A DNA stretch of 64,000 nt, taken from the NCBI RefSeq assembly GCF_003732425.1, contig NZ_MOBX01000014.1, positions 796,816 through 860,815 on the forward strand, in the 5' to 3' direction. Shown here piece by piece: positions 1 to 9,769 of this stretch (its first letter is position 1; the number at the start of each line of letters is the position of its first letter). The notes under the pieces are model-generated. The model was not told the DNA's origin. It saw nothing but the letters and a program-made list of their open reading frames with translations, and did no database searches. The DNA comes from Pseudomonas fluorescens. GTDB taxonomy: Bacteria; Pseudomonadota; Gammaproteobacteria; Pseudomonadales; Pseudomonadaceae. The translations under genes were made by a program, and so were the position numbers.

Positions 1-1250
1 GCCAGCGAACGCACTTCATCGGCGACCACCGCGAAACCGCGCCCGGCTTCACCGGCGCGTGCCGCTTCGATCGCCGCATTGAGCGCCAGCAGATTGGTCT
101 GCCCGGCAATCCCGCGAATCACTTCCAGCACTTTGCTGATGTCTTGTGCCTGCGTGGCCAGGCCCTCGGCTTGTGCAGAAGCGCCGAGTACGGCGTCGAC
201 CAATTCCTGAATCGAACTGATGGTTTCGCTGACTTGGACATGACCGTGCTTGCTGTCCTCGTTCGACGCGGCAGACGCCTCGGCGCTGGACACCGCGTTG
301 GCCGCGACTTCGTCCACCGCCGTGCTCATCTCGGTGACCGCGGTGGCGGCTTGTTCGATCTGATCGTTCTGCTGTTGCAGGCCTCGGGTGCTTTGCTCCA
401 TCACCGAACTCATTTCCTCGGCTGCGGAAGCCAATTGCTGCGCCGATTCGCTGATGCCGCGAATGGTCGAGCGCAGATTGCCCTGCATCTCGGCCAAGGC
501 GTCGAGCAGATGCGCAGCCTCATCTTTACCGCTGCTGACGATCTGGCCGCTGAGGTCTCCGGCGGCAATGCGCCGCGCCACATCCAGTGCCTGATTGATC
601 GGGGTGGTGATGCTGCGCGTCAACTGCCAGGCCAGCAGCAATGTGGCAATCAGGGCCACCACGATGATGGTCGCGACAATCCACAATGCCCGTTGGTACA
701 TGGCTGCGGCGGCATCGGCGGCGGCGTCGGCACCTTGCTGATTGAACGCGATCATCTGCTCGAGGGTTTTGTCGAGTAGCGCTCCCTGTGGTGCCAGTTC
801 ATTGTTAAGGCGCGTGTAGGCCTGTTCACTTTGCCCGGCGTCGATCTGGCCGATGATCTGTTCGAGGATGCTCATGTACTTGGCGGTGTTGGCATTCAAG
901 CCGTCGAGCATCAGCCGTTCTTTCTCGCTGGTGAGCAGGGCTTTGTGATCGGCAAGGCGCTTGAGCAATTCTTCGCGCTGCGCCTTGATGATGCCTTTGC
1001 TTCTGTCGCGCACGGCAGGCTGGGTGCTGGTGATCAGGCGCAAGGATTCGAGGCGAATGCTGGCGATGTTCGCCGCCGCGTCATGAATACTCTCGATGCT
1101 CGGCATCCATGATTCTTCAATCACTGCTGCACTCTCGCGCAGGGTTTTCATCTGGCCCAGACCGAACAGGCCGACCACCACCAGCAGACCGGCCAAAACA
1201 GCAAAGCTCAAACTGGCGCGCAAACCTATGCGCAGATTCCGGATAGACAT
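1..1250 (-). CDS. Methyl-accepting chemotaxis protein, C-terminus cut by window edge
   Basis: Membrane chemoreceptor that senses a ligand in the periplasm and controls the CheA/CheW kinase. Reading from the ATG at 1250, there is an N-terminal membrane segment (about residues 10-30), a four-helix-bundle type periplasmic region, a second membrane segment near residue 190, a HAMP region (around ITTPINQALDVARRIAAGDL) and the start of the signalling domain. The highly conserved hairpin tip (QTNLLALNAAIEAARAGEAG, then GRGFAVVADEVR) is reached at the very edge, so about the last third is missing. The start is supported by AAGGAG seven bases upstream. The ligand cannot be deduced. Orientation is away from aceK, with no operon partner visible. 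Confidence 0.93.
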   Translation of the reverse strand, partial: MSIRNLRIGLRASLSFAVLAGLLVVVGLFGLGQMKTLRESAAVIEESWMPSIESIHDAAANIASIRLESLRLITSTQPAVRDRSKGIIKAQREELLKRLADHKALLTSEKERLMLDGLNANTAKYMSILEQIIGQIDAGQSEQAYTRLNNELAPQGALLDKTLEQMIAFNQQGADAAADAAAAMYQRALWIVATIIVVALIATLLLAWQLTRSITTPINQALDVARRIAAGDLSGQIVSSGKDEAAHLLDALAEMQGNLRSTIRGISESAQQLASAAEEMSSVMEQSTRGLQQQNDQIEQAATAVTEMSTAVDEVAANAVSSAEASAASNEDSKHGHVQVSETISSIQELVDAVLGASAQAEGLATQAQDISKVLEVIRGIAGQTNLLALNAAIEAARAGEAGRGFAVVADEVRSL

Positions 1251-1646
1251 CAGTGTGCTCCTTGATCTTTTAGGGGGAGGTCGTCCTCGTCAGCGAGGAT
1301 CTTGTTATGAGGGGGTGATGGCGGGGTGTATATCAAAGTGCCACTATTTTGGTAAGACCAATCTGGAGTTGTCGCTGGCGGTCCGCTCAGGCGCAGCAAA
1401 GCCGCGGACTAGAAGTGTCTGTCAGGTATTGGATTGGAAGACCAGAGAATTCGCGGGCTGGGGCAGGGCGGCAAGAAGGACCGCTGAGGTGATTAACTGA
1501 CCGAACGGTCGATTAAAAAAACTTTGCTAAAAACTGTGCCGCTTTACAACTCTGACGTGGATTTGGCAGAAATTGCACTTCACCTGCGGCCGCTTCCGTG
1601 GCTAAGCTCAGGCACAGATTTCCCCACGCACGCCGAGGTCTCATCT
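1251..1646. other. Intergenic region upstream of the chemoreceptor and aceK
   Basis: About 400 bases between two divergent genes, so it must carry both promoters. I see no convincing gene: the open frames here lack family resemblance and a good ribosome site. A short dyad GACCG-AA-CGGTC lies at 1499-1510, followed by an A-run. It could be an operator of TetR type upstream of aceK, but a single short dyad is weak evidence. Confidence 0.4.
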
Positions 1647-3368
1647 ATGCCGCAGCCATGGCCAGCCACCGACATCGCCCGCATGATCCTCGATGGCTTT
1701 GACGATTACCGCGAGCATTTCCGGCGGATCACCGACGGCGCCCGGGAGCGTTTCGAGCAGGCGCGCTGGCAGGAGACGCAAACGGCGTCGGCGGCGCGGA
1801 TCAATCTCTACGAAGAAAAGGTCGGCGAAACCATCGCTCGCCTGGGCGAATACTTCGATGATGAAACGCTGATGAACGTCAGCTGCTGGCCACTGGTGAA
1901 AAGTGCCTACATCAGCGTCATCGACCTGCGCTTCGACGATGAACTGTCCGAGACCTGGTACAACTCGATTTTCTGCGGGCTGTTCAGCCACGACCTGATC
2001 AGCGACGGCTGCATGTTCATCCACACCACCCGCCCGAGCCTGCGCCGCGCCCGCGCTGCGCAAACCCGCACGTACAAACCGCAGGGGCAGTTGTCGGGGA
2101 TGCTGGCGAGCATTTTTGCCGACTACCGTTTCAGCGAGGATTACGCCGATCTGCCGGGGGACTTGCTCAGGCTCGAAGCGCAACTGCGCGAGAACCTGCC
2201 AGACTGGGTGTGCAAGGATCCGGAACTCAGCGTCGAGCTGTTTTCCTCGGTGCTGTACCGCAACAAGGGCGCCTACCTGGTCGGGCGCATCTACACCCGC
2301 GACGAGCAATGGCCGTTGGTGATTCCGCTGTTACATCGCGAGGGACGCGGGATTCAGATCGACGCGCTGATCACCGACGAAGCGGATGTGTCGATCATCT
2401 TCTCGTTCACCCGTTCCTATTTCATGGTCGACGTGCCGGTGCCGGCCGAGTTCATCGGTTTCCTGCGACGCATTCTGCCGGGCAAGCACATCGCCGAGCT
2501 GTACACCTCAATCGGCTTCTACAAGCACGGCAAATCCGAGTTCTACCGAGCGCTGATCAATCATCTGGCCAACACCGACGACCAGTTCATCATGGCCCCG
2601 GGTGTACGCGGCATGGTCATGAGCGTGTTCACCCTGCCGGGTTTCAACACCGTGTTCAAGATCATCAAGGACCGTTTCTCGCCGTCGAAAAACGTCGATC
2701 GCGCGACGGTGATCGAGAAGTACCGATTGGTGAAAAGCGTCGACCGGGTCGGGCGCATGGCCGATACCCAAGAGTTCGCCGATTTTCGTTTTCCGCTGAG
2801 CAAGTTCGATCCGGCGTGCCTGGAGGAATTGCTCGAAGTGGCGCCATCGACGGTGTCGGTCGAGGGCGACACGGTGCTGATCCGTCACTGCTGGACCGAG
2901 CGGCGCATGACCCCGCTCAACCTGTATCTGGAAAACGCCAACGATGCGCAGGTGCGCGAGGCGCTGGAGGATTACGGCCTGGCGATCAAGCAACTGGCGG
3001 CGGCGAACATCTTTCCCGGTGACATGTTGCTGAAAAACTTCGGCGTCACTCGACACGGGCGCGTGGTGTTCTACGACTACGACGAAATCTGCTTCCTGAC
3101 CGAAGCCAACTTCCGCCACATCCCCGCACCGCGCACGCCGGAGGACGAAATGGCTTCCGAACCGTGGTATTCGATCGGGCCGCTGGATGTATTTCCCGAG
3201 GAGTTTCCACCGTTTCTGTTTGCCGATTCGGGGCAGCGCAAGTTGTTCGATCAGTTGCATGGCGAGTTGTATAACGCCGATTACTGGAAGAGCCTGCAGG
3301 AGGCGATTCGGGCGGGGAAAGTCATTGATGTCTTCCCATACCGTCGCAAAGGCCTCGACAACGAGTAG
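1647..3368 (+). CDS. aceK: Isocitrate dehydrogenase kinase/phosphatase AceK
   Basis: Bifunctional cytoplasmic enzyme that phosphorylates and dephosphorylates isocitrate dehydrogenase, setting the branch between the TCA cycle and the glyoxylate shunt. The 573-residue protein has the family length (E. coli about 578). Visible signatures are the segment AELYTSIGFYKHGKSEFYR near residue 282-300, the catalytic-loop pattern DMLLKNFG with Asp459 and Asn464, and the metal-binding FYDYDEI with Asp477. The frame stays open upstream to 1524, but the first conserved segment begins at the ATG at 1647, which has GAGG about ten bases before it. I therefore prefer that start over the 614-residue version. It stands alone rather than in an aceBAK operon, as is usual in Pseudomonas. 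Confidence 0.95.
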   Translation: MPQPWPATDIARMILDGFDDYREHFRRITDGARERFEQARWQETQTASAARINLYEEKVGETIARLGEYFDDETLMNVSCWPLVKSAYISVIDLRFDDELSETWYNSIFCGLFSHDLISDGCMFIHTTRPSLRRARAAQTRTYKPQGQLSGMLASIFADYRFSEDYADLPGDLLRLEAQLRENLPDWVCKDPELSVELFSSVLYRNKGAYLVGRIYTRDEQWPLVIPLLHREGRGIQIDALITDEADVSIIFSFTRSYFMVDVPVPAEFIGFLRRILPGKHIAELYTSIGFYKHGKSEFYRALINHLANTDDQFIMAPGVRGMVMSVFTLPGFNTVFKIIKDRFSPSKNVDRATVIEKYRLVKSVDRVGRMADTQEFADFRFPLSKFDPACLEELLEVAPSTVSVEGDTVLIRHCWTERRMTPLNLYLENANDAQVREALEDYGLAIKQLAAANIFPGDMLLKNFGVTRHGRVVFYDYDEICFLTEANFRHIPAPRTPEDEMASEPWYSIGPLDVFPEEFPPFLFADSGQRKLFDQLHGELYNADYWKSLQEAIRAGKVIDVFPYRRKGLDNE

Positions 3369-3380
3369 CTCTTTTAAAAG

Positions 3381-3576
3381 CCCCTCACCCCAGCCCTCCC
3401 GAAACGTCGGACCGCCCATAGGGAGAGGGAGCTGACCGAGGTGTCTTGGGTCAAACGCCGACCTGAAAGAGCTCGGCGATTATGGATTCGGCAAAGCTCT
3501 TTCAGGTCGATGTACCTTTGAAGCATCCCCCAATCGGTCCCCTCTCCCTTTGGGAGAGGGCTAGGGTGAGGGTCGC
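3381..3576. repeat. Pair of CTCTCCC/GGGAGAGGG repeats around an internal hairpin
   Basis: Two related dyads in opposite orientation: CCCCTCACCCCAGCCCT... with GGGAGAGGGAG at 3381-3431, and CCCTCTCCCTTTGGGAGAGGG followed by TAGGGTGAGGGT at 3537-3576. Between them, CTGAAAGAGCT near 3461 and AGCTCTTTCAG near 3496 form another inverted pair. This is an extragenic palindrome family common in pseudomonads, different from the GCGAGCCTGCTCGCGA type seen elsewhere here. Confidence 0.7.
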
Positions 3577-3657
3577 AATCCCCCTGACACGCCACAACCC
3601 CCCCAAATCTGCGACAATCCGCCCCCTGCATAAATAGACGACCGAATTGCCTACCCG

Positions 3658-6600
3658 ATGACCGACGAATCGCCCTCCATCGACAAACTGCTGAAAAACC
3701 TCGATCACGCCATGCTCGCCGACCGTCACCGGCTGCGGCGGCAGTTGCTTGAGCTGCGCAAGAAACCCGACGAGGCCAAACTGGCCCAGTGGGTGACGCG
3801 CATGCAGGCGTCCTGTGATCAGGTGCTGGCGCGCCGTGCCAGCCTGCCGGTGATTCGTTACGACGACAGCCTGCCGATCGCCGCCAAGCGCGACGAAATC
3901 AAAAAGGCGCTGGAGCAGCATCAGGTGCTGATCATCGCCGGCGAAACCGGTTCGGGCAAAACCACGCAGTTACCGAAGATCTGTCTGGAAATCGGTCGCG
4001 GTCAGCACGGTCTGATCGGCCACACCCAGCCACGCCGAATCGCTGCACGCAGCGTTGCCAGCCGCGTTGCCGAAGAACTCGGCACGCCGCTCGGTTCGCT
4101 GGTCGGCTATCAGGTGCGCTTCGAAGATCAAAGCGATGCCAACACCCTGATCAAGTTGATGACCGACGGCATCCTGCTGGCGGAAACCCAGAACGATCGC
4201 TACCTCGAACGCTATGACACGATCATCGTCGACGAAGCCCACGAGCGCAGCCTCAATATCGACTTCCTGCTCGGCTACCTGAAAACCCTGCTGCCGCGTC
4301 GCCCGGACCTGAAAGTCATCATCACCTCGGCGACCATCGATCTGGAGCGCTTCTCCAGGCACTTCGATGATGCGCCGATTGTCGAGGTATCCGGCCGTAC
4401 CTTCCCGGTGGACACCTGGTATCGCCCGCTGACGCTGGAGCAGGACGAGGAGGGCAACCGTGTCGAGGATGACCTAACCGTCGATCAAGCGATCCTCGCC
4501 ACTCTCGACGAAATCGCTGCTTATGAGCGCAGCGAACGCCGCAGTCCGGGAGACGTGCTGGTGTTCCTGCCCGGCGAGCGTGAAATCCGTGACGCCGCCG
4601 ACATGCTGCGCAAGGCCCAACTCAAACACACGGAAATTCTGCCGCTGTATGCGCGCCTGTCACCGGCCGAACAGCAACGGATTTTCCAGTCGCACCCGGG
4701 TCGACGCGTGGTGCTGGCGACCAACGTCGCCGAAACCTCGCTGACCGTGCCGGGCATCCGTTACGTGATCGACAGCGGCACCGCACGCATCAGTCGTTAC
4801 AGCTACCGCGCCAAGGTGCAGCGCCTGCCGATCGAGGCGATTTCCCAGGCCAGCGCCAACCAGCGTAAAGGCCGTTGCGGTCGGGTCGAGCCGGGCATTT
4901 GCATTCGGCTGTACAGCGAAGAAGATTTTAACGGGCGCCCAGAGTTCACCGATCCGGAGATTCTGCGCACCAACCTCGCCGCTGTGATTCTGCAGATGCT
5001 GCATCTGCGTCTCGGCGAGATCACTGCATTCCCGTTCATCGAGCCGCCGGATGGCAAGGCAATCAGCGATGGTTTCAACCTGCTGCAGGAACTCTCGGCG
5101 GTCGATCGCAACAGCCAGCTGACGCCGTTGGGTCGCCAATTGGCGCGCTTGCCGGTGGATCCGCGCATGGGCCGCATGCTGCTCGAAGCGGCCAGGCTCG
5201 GCAGCCTGCAGGAAGTGCTGATCGTCGCCAGTGCCATGTCGATTCAGGATCCGCGCGAGCGGCCGCCGGAACGTCAGCAGGCTGCCGATCAGGCCCACGC
5301 GCAATGGAAAGACACCGACTCGGACTTCGCCGGTTTAGTGAATCTGTGGCGCGGGTTTGAAGAGCAGCGCCAGGCGCTGACGGCCAGTCCGTTGCGCAAC
5401 TGGTGCCGGAAGAATTTCCTCAACTATCTGCGTCTGCGCGAGTGGCGCGACTCCCATCGCCAGTTGAGCCTGATCTGCCGCGACATGCAGTTGAGCCTCA
5501 ACAAAGAGCCGGCGGATTATCCGAAACTGCACAAAGCGGTGCTGGTCGGCTTGCTCAGCCAGATCGGTCAGAAAACCGAGGACGGTGATTACCTCGGCGC
5601 GCGTCAGCGACGCTTCTGGATTCACCCGTCGTCGGGCATCGGCAAGAAGCGTCCGCAATGGCTGATGACCGCCGAGCTGGTGGAAACCACCAAACTCTAC
5701 GCGCGCATGGTCGCCAAGATCGACGCCGACTGGATCGAGCCGCTGGCCGGGCATCTGATCAAGAAAAACCACTTCGAACCGCACTGGGAAAAGAAGCGCG
5801 GCCAGGTCGTGGCCTACGAGCAGATCACTCTGTTCGGGCTGATCGTGGTCGGTCGCCGGCCGGTGCATTACGGCCCGGTGGACCCGGTGGTTTCTCGCGA
5901 ATTGTTTATCCGCGAAGGCCTGGTGCGTGGCGAGATTCAATCGAAAGCCAAATGCCTGACGGCCAACAAACAGTTGCTCGAACAGCTCGACGAACTGGAG
6001 GCCAAGGCCCGTCGTCGCGACATTCTCGCCGACGAAGAAACCCTGTACGCGTTCTATGACGCGCGCTTGCCGGCAGAGATTCACCAGACCGCAACCTTCG
6101 ACAGTTGGTACCGCATCAACAGCCAGAAGGATCCGCAGCTGTTGATCATGCGCGAGGAAGACGTGCTGGCCCGCGAGGCCAGTGAAGTCACCGCGCGGGA
6201 TTATCCGGACACCCTGCACATCGGCGATCTGGAACTGGCGCTGACCTATCACTTCGAACCCAATCATCCGCGCGACGGCGTGACCCTGCGCGTGCCGGCA
6301 CCGCTGCTGCCGATGCTGCCACCGGAACGCCTGGAATGGCTGGTGCCGGGGATGATCGAGGCCAAGTGCATCGCCCTCGTGCGCAACTTGCCGAAAGCCT
6401 TGCGCAAGAACTTCGTGCCGGTGCCGGACTTCATCAAAGCTGCGCTTCAACGCATGACCTTTGCCGAGGGTTCGTTGCCGCAAGCGCTGGGTCGCGAACT
6501 GTTGCGCATGACCGGCGCGCGGGTCAGCGACGAGGCGTGGGCCGAAGCTGAGCAAGGCGTGGAGGGGCATCTGCGGATGAACCTGGAGATTGTCGATGGC

Positions 6601-7569
6601 CAAGGCAAATTCCTCGGCGAAGGCCGCGATCTGGCCGAACTGACGGCGCGGTTTGCCGAAGCCAGTCAGGCCGCGCTGGCGGTGCCGCAGAGTGCGAAAA
6701 GTCAGCAACCGGTGGAGGCCAAGGTCTTCGCCCCGGTGGCGGAAAAAACCCAACAGAAGATCGCCGGGCTGTCGATGACGGTATACCCGGCGCTGGTTGA
6801 AGAGGGCGGTACGGTCAAGGAAGGGCGCTTCTCGACTCCGGCCGAGGCCGAATTCCAGCATCGTCGCGCCTTGCAGCGTTTGTTGATGCAGCAACTGGCC
6901 GAGCCGGCCAAGTTCCTGCGCGGCAAGCTGCCGGGGCAGACCGAGCTGGGCTTGCTCTACCGCGAGTTGGGCCGCGTCGATGCGCTGGTCGAAGACATTC
7001 TGCTGGCCAGCCTCGACAGCTGCATCCTTGAAGGTGAAGACCCGTTGCCCCGCGACGGCGCCGGATTGGCGGCATTGGCCGAGCGCAAACGCGGCAACTG
7101 GACCGAACACGCTGAGCGCGTGGCGCGCCTGACCCTGGAGGTTCTCAAGCTCTGGCATGGCCTGCAAAAGCGCTTCAAGGGCAAGATTGATCTGGCCCAG
7201 GCTGTGGCGCTGAACGACATCAAGCAGCAAATCGGCAATCTGGTGTATCCGGGGTTTGTCCGCGAGACGCCGATGCAGTGGCTTAAAGAGCTGCCGCGTT
7301 ACCTGAAAGCGGTCGAGCAGCGTTTCGAAAAACTCGGCGCGCAGGTGCAGAAGGATCGCGTCTGGAGCGGCGAACTCGCCGGCCTCTGGGCGCAATACCA
7401 GACTCGCGCGGCGAAACATGCCCAGGAAGGCAAACGCGATCCGCAGCTTGAGCTGTATCGCTGGTGGCTGGAGGAATACCGGGTGTCGCTGTTCGCCCAG
7501 CAGCTGGGGACGAAAGTGCCGATTTCCGACAAGCGCCTGAACAAGCAGTGGACCCAGGTAGAGCCCTGA
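3658..7569 (+). CDS. hrpA: ATP-dependent RNA helicase HrpA
   Basis: Large DEAH-box RNA helicase (1303 residues, the full family length) of the cytoplasm, linked in E. coli to mRNA processing and rescue of stalled ribosomes. The Walker A motif GETGSGKT is at about residues 95-102 and the DEAH box at 192-195. SAT (TSATIDLERF) and the C-terminal helicase motifs (VATNVAETSLTVPGI, NQRKGRCGRVEPG) follow, then a helicase-associated domain and the long HrpA-specific C-terminal region. The ATG at 3658 gives the family N-terminus. The gene is monocistronic, with repeat-rich spacers on both sides. Confidence 0.96.
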   Translation: MTDESPSIDKLLKNLDHAMLADRHRLRRQLLELRKKPDEAKLAQWVTRMQASCDQVLARRASLPVIRYDDSLPIAAKRDEIKKALEQHQVLIIAGETGSGKTTQLPKICLEIGRGQHGLIGHTQPRRIAARSVASRVAEELGTPLGSLVGYQVRFEDQSDANTLIKLMTDGILLAETQNDRYLERYDTIIVDEAHERSLNIDFLLGYLKTLLPRRPDLKVIITSATIDLERFSRHFDDAPIVEVSGRTFPVDTWYRPLTLEQDEEGNRVEDDLTVDQAILATLDEIAAYERSERRSPGDVLVFLPGEREIRDAADMLRKAQLKHTEILPLYARLSPAEQQRIFQSHPGRRVVLATNVAETSLTVPGIRYVIDSGTARISRYSYRAKVQRLPIEAISQASANQRKGRCGRVEPGICIRLYSEEDFNGRPEFTDPEILRTNLAAVILQMLHLRLGEITAFPFIEPPDGKAISDGFNLLQELSAVDRNSQLTPLGRQLARLPVDPRMGRMLLEAARLGSLQEVLIVASAMSIQDPRERPPERQQAADQAHAQWKDTDSDFAGLVNLWRGFEEQRQALTASPLRNWCRKNFLNYLRLREWRDSHRQLSLICRDMQLSLNKEPADYPKLHKAVLVGLLSQIGQKTEDGDYLGARQRRFWIHPSSGIGKKRPQWLMTAELVETTKLYARMVAKIDADWIEPLAGHLIKKNHFEPHWEKKRGQVVAYEQITLFGLIVVGRRPVHYGPVDPVVSRELFIREGLVRGEIQSKAKCLTANKQLLEQLDELEAKARRRDILADEETLYAFYDARLPAEIHQTATFDSWYRINSQKDPQLLIMREEDVLAREASEVTARDYPDTLHIGDLELALTYHFEPNHPRDGVTLRVPAPLLPMLPPERLEWLVPGMIEAKCIALVRNLPKALRKNFVPVPDFIKAALQRMTFAEGSLPQALGRELLRMTGARVSDEAWAEAEQGVEGHLRMNLEIVDGQGKFLGEGRDLAELTARFAEASQAALAVPQSAKSQQPVEAKVFAPVAEKTQQKIAGLSMTVYPALVEEGGTVKEGRFSTPAEAEFQHRRALQRLLMQQLAEPAKFLRGKLPGQTELGLLYRELGRVDALVEDILLASLDSCILEGEDPLPRDGAGLAALAERKRGNWTEHAERVARLTLEVLKLWHGLQKRFKGKIDLAQAVALNDIKQQIGNLVYPGFVRETPMQWLKELPRYLKAVEQRFEKLGAQVQKDRVWSGELAGLWAQYQTRAAKHAQEGKRDPQLELYRWWLEEYRVSLFAQQLGTKVPISDKRLNKQWTQVEP

Positions 7570-7587
7570 CCTGGAGACCTACACAAT

Positions 7588-7687
7588 CCCCCCTGTGGGA
7601 GCGAGCCTGCTCGCGAAGGCGGTGTGTCAGGTAAGAATGTGCTGACTGACACCGCACCTTCGCGAGCAGGCTCGCTCCCACAGGGGA
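7588..7687. repeat. REP pair (GTGGGAGCGAGCCTGCTCGCGA family)
   Basis: Two inverted copies of CTGTGGGAGCGAGCCTGCTC / GAGCAGGCTCGCTCCCACAG enclose about 40 bases that also pair partly. It lies 20 bases after hrpA and probably forms a long mRNA hairpin at its 3' end. Confidence 0.9.
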
Positions 7688-7898
7688 TTGGTGTTGATTT
7701 TGAGAAAGGCGCCAAAAGCCTGCGTTTATGGCAAACTTCGCGACCATAAACGCCGGTTTCGCGACCCAGAGCCTTTGGCCGTGTCGCGCGACGGAATAAA
7801 GCGATGCCAGGTTTGCGTCCCCCGGATGGGAATAGACCCTTTGTGTGTTGGTACGACGGTTCCAGCACTTTCTGCCTGAACAGATTAGAGAAACGACC

Positions 7899-9020
7899 AT
7901 GCATAACGTCGTCATCAGCGGCACCGGCCTGTACACCCCGGCCAACAGCATCTCCAACGAAGAGCTGGTGCAGTCTTTCAATACCTACGTCGCCCAGTTC
8001 AACGCCGACAACGCCGAGGCCATTGCCAGCGGCGAAGTCCAGGCCCTGACCGAATCCAGCGCCGCGTTCATCGAAAAAGCCTCGGGCATCAAGAGCCGCT
8101 TTGTCATGGACAAGGACGGTATCCTCGATCCGCAACGTATGGCCCCGCGTTTGCCGGAGCGTTCCAACGACGAATGGTCGGTGCTCTGCCAGATGGCCAT
8201 CGGCGCTGCCGAACAAGCCTTGCAGCGTGCTGGCAAAACTGCCGCTGATATCGACGGCGTGATCGTTGCCTGCTCCAACCTGCAGCGCGCCTACCCGGCC
8301 ATCGCCATCGAAGTCCAGGAAGCCTTGGGCATTCAGGGGTTTGGTTTCGACATGAACGTGGCCTGTTCTTCGGCGACTTTCGGCATTCAGGCAGCGGCCA
8401 ACAGCGTGCAACTGGGTCAGGCCCGGGCGATCCTGATGGTCAACCCGGAAGTCTGCACCGGGCATCTGAACTTCCGTGACCGCGACAGCCACTTCATCTT
8501 CGGCGACGCCGCGACAGCGGTGATCATCGAGCGCGCTGACACCGCGACGTCCAAGCACCAGTTCGACGTGGTCAGCACCAAACTGCTGACCAAGTTCTCC
8601 AACAATATCCGCAACAACTTCGGCTTCCTCAACCGCGCGGCGGAAGAGGGCATCGGTGCCCGCGACAAGCTATTCGTGCAGGAAGGCCGCAAGGTGTTCA
8701 AGGATGTCTGCCCAATGGTTGCCGAGCTGATTGGCGATCACCTGGAAGAGAACAAGCTCAACGTCGGCGACGTGAAGCGCTTCTGGCTGCATCAGGCCAA
8801 CCTGAGCATGAACCACCTGATCGTGCGCAAGTTGCTGGGTCGCGAAGCCACCGAAGAAGAAGCTCCGGTGATTCTCGACACCTACGCCAACACCAGCTCC
8901 GCGGGTTCGGTGATTGCTTTCCACAAGTATCAGGACGATCTGGCGAGCGGTTCGCTGGCGGTGTTGAGTTCGTTCGGTGCCGGCTATTCGATCGGCAGCG
9001 TGATTCTGCGCAAGCGTTGA
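7899..9020 (+). CDS. Beta-ketoacyl-ACP synthase III (FabH-like)
   Basis: Condensing enzyme of the KAS III/thiolase fold that would join an acyl-CoA starter to malonyl-ACP to feed fatty acid synthesis. The 373 residues carry the full catalytic triad: Cys156 in NVACSSATFG, His298 in HQANLSMNH and Asn331 in YANTSSAGS. It is longer than housekeeping FabH (about 320). It resembles the P. aeruginosa paralogue (PA3286 as I recall), which accepts medium-chain acyl-CoA; that match is from memory. I chose the ATG at 7899 because the conserved VVISGTGLYTP begins there; an upstream GTG at 7845 lacks support. An ECF sigma factor follows 137 bases downstream. Confidence 0.9.
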   Translation: MHNVVISGTGLYTPANSISNEELVQSFNTYVAQFNADNAEAIASGEVQALTESSAAFIEKASGIKSRFVMDKDGILDPQRMAPRLPERSNDEWSVLCQMAIGAAEQALQRAGKTAADIDGVIVACSNLQRAYPAIAIEVQEALGIQGFGFDMNVACSSATFGIQAAANSVQLGQARAILMVNPEVCTGHLNFRDRDSHFIFGDAATAVIIERADTATSKHQFDVVSTKLLTKFSNNIRNNFGFLNRAAEEGIGARDKLFVQEGRKVFKDVCPMVAELIGDHLEENKLNVGDVKRFWLHQANLSMNHLIVRKLLGREATEEEAPVILDTYANTSSAGSVIAFHKYQDDLASGSLAVLSSFGAGYSIGSVILRKR

Positions 9021-9157
9021 AAATTGGTTTAATTTCCTCTTAATCGCGCCGACCTTTCCTACATCCGAATCGGCTCAAACGCTGTAATTTTTCGCAAATG
9101 GCGGCAGGTGAAGACCTGCCGCATTCATTTTCGGAGTCGGAACAAGGGGATTGATGG

Positions 9158-9769
9158 ATGGCGGCTGACGATACCGAACTGCTTGCGCGCCTGCTGGCGG
9201 GTGAGCAAAAGGCTTTCAAGGAACTGGTGACGACGTACCAGAGCGCCATGCGTGCTGTGGCGTATGCGATTGTCGGCCAGCGTCATGTCGAAGAAGTGGT
9301 GCAGGATGCCTGGCTATCGGTGGTGCGCCACATTGCCAGTTTCGAGGGGCGCTCCAGTCTCAAGACCTGGCTGCTGACCATCACGGCCAACGCCGCCAAA
9401 AGCCGTTATAAACAGAATCGTCGCGAAGTGTTGATGGATGATCTTCCGTCGCCCCATGGCACGATCGACGATGACCGTTTCTCTCCCGCTGATGGCCATT
9501 GGCTGGTCGCCCCGTTCGCCTGGCACCAGGACACCCCCGAAGCCCTGCTCACTGAAGGCGAATTGCGCGAATGCCTGGAGCACACGCTGCTGAGCCTGTC
9601 GGAGCTGCAAAGCAGCGTTTTGCTGTTGCGCGAACGTCAGGGCCTGGAGCTGGAGGAGATCTGTAATCTTCTGGAGATCTCGCTCTCCAATGTCCGTGTG
9701 CTGCTGCATCGTGCGCGGCTGAAAGTCTTCGCAACCGTGGAGCATTTTGAGGAGACCGGGGAATGCTGA
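9158..9769 (+). CDS. ECF-family RNA polymerase sigma factor
   Basis: Alternative sigma-70 factor of 203 residues with only the two ECF domains. Region 2 is visible in LLAGEQKAFKELVTTYQ through VEEVVQDAWLSVVRH (about residues 10-60), and region 4 in LSELQSSVLLLRERQGLELEEI and the recognition helix following (about 145-190). A hydrophilic linker of about 60 residues separates them. The start at 9158 is the second of two overlapping ATGs; the first (9154) runs into a stop after four codons. Its last codons overlap the next gene by 7 bases, so the two are translationally coupled. The target promoters are unknown. Confidence 0.93.
   Translation: MAADDTELLARLLAGEQKAFKELVTTYQSAMRAVAYAIVGQRHVEEVVQDAWLSVVRHIASFEGRSSLKTWLLTITANAAKSRYKQNRREVLMDDLPSPHGTIDDDRFSPADGHWLVAPFAWHQDTPEALLTEGELRECLEHTLLSLSELQSSVLLLRERQGLELEEICNLLEISLSNVRVLLHRARLKVFATVEHFEETGEC

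Noticed and set aside
1096..1500. 134-codon plus-strand frame between the chemoreceptor and aceK.
   Set aside because: It overlaps the chemoreceptor's start, has no ribosome site and no recognisable domain.
5335..7419. Long minus-strand open frame opposite hrpA (694 codons).
   Set aside because: It is the antisense shadow of a GC-rich helicase gene; low-complexity Gln/His/Arg-rich translation without a domain.
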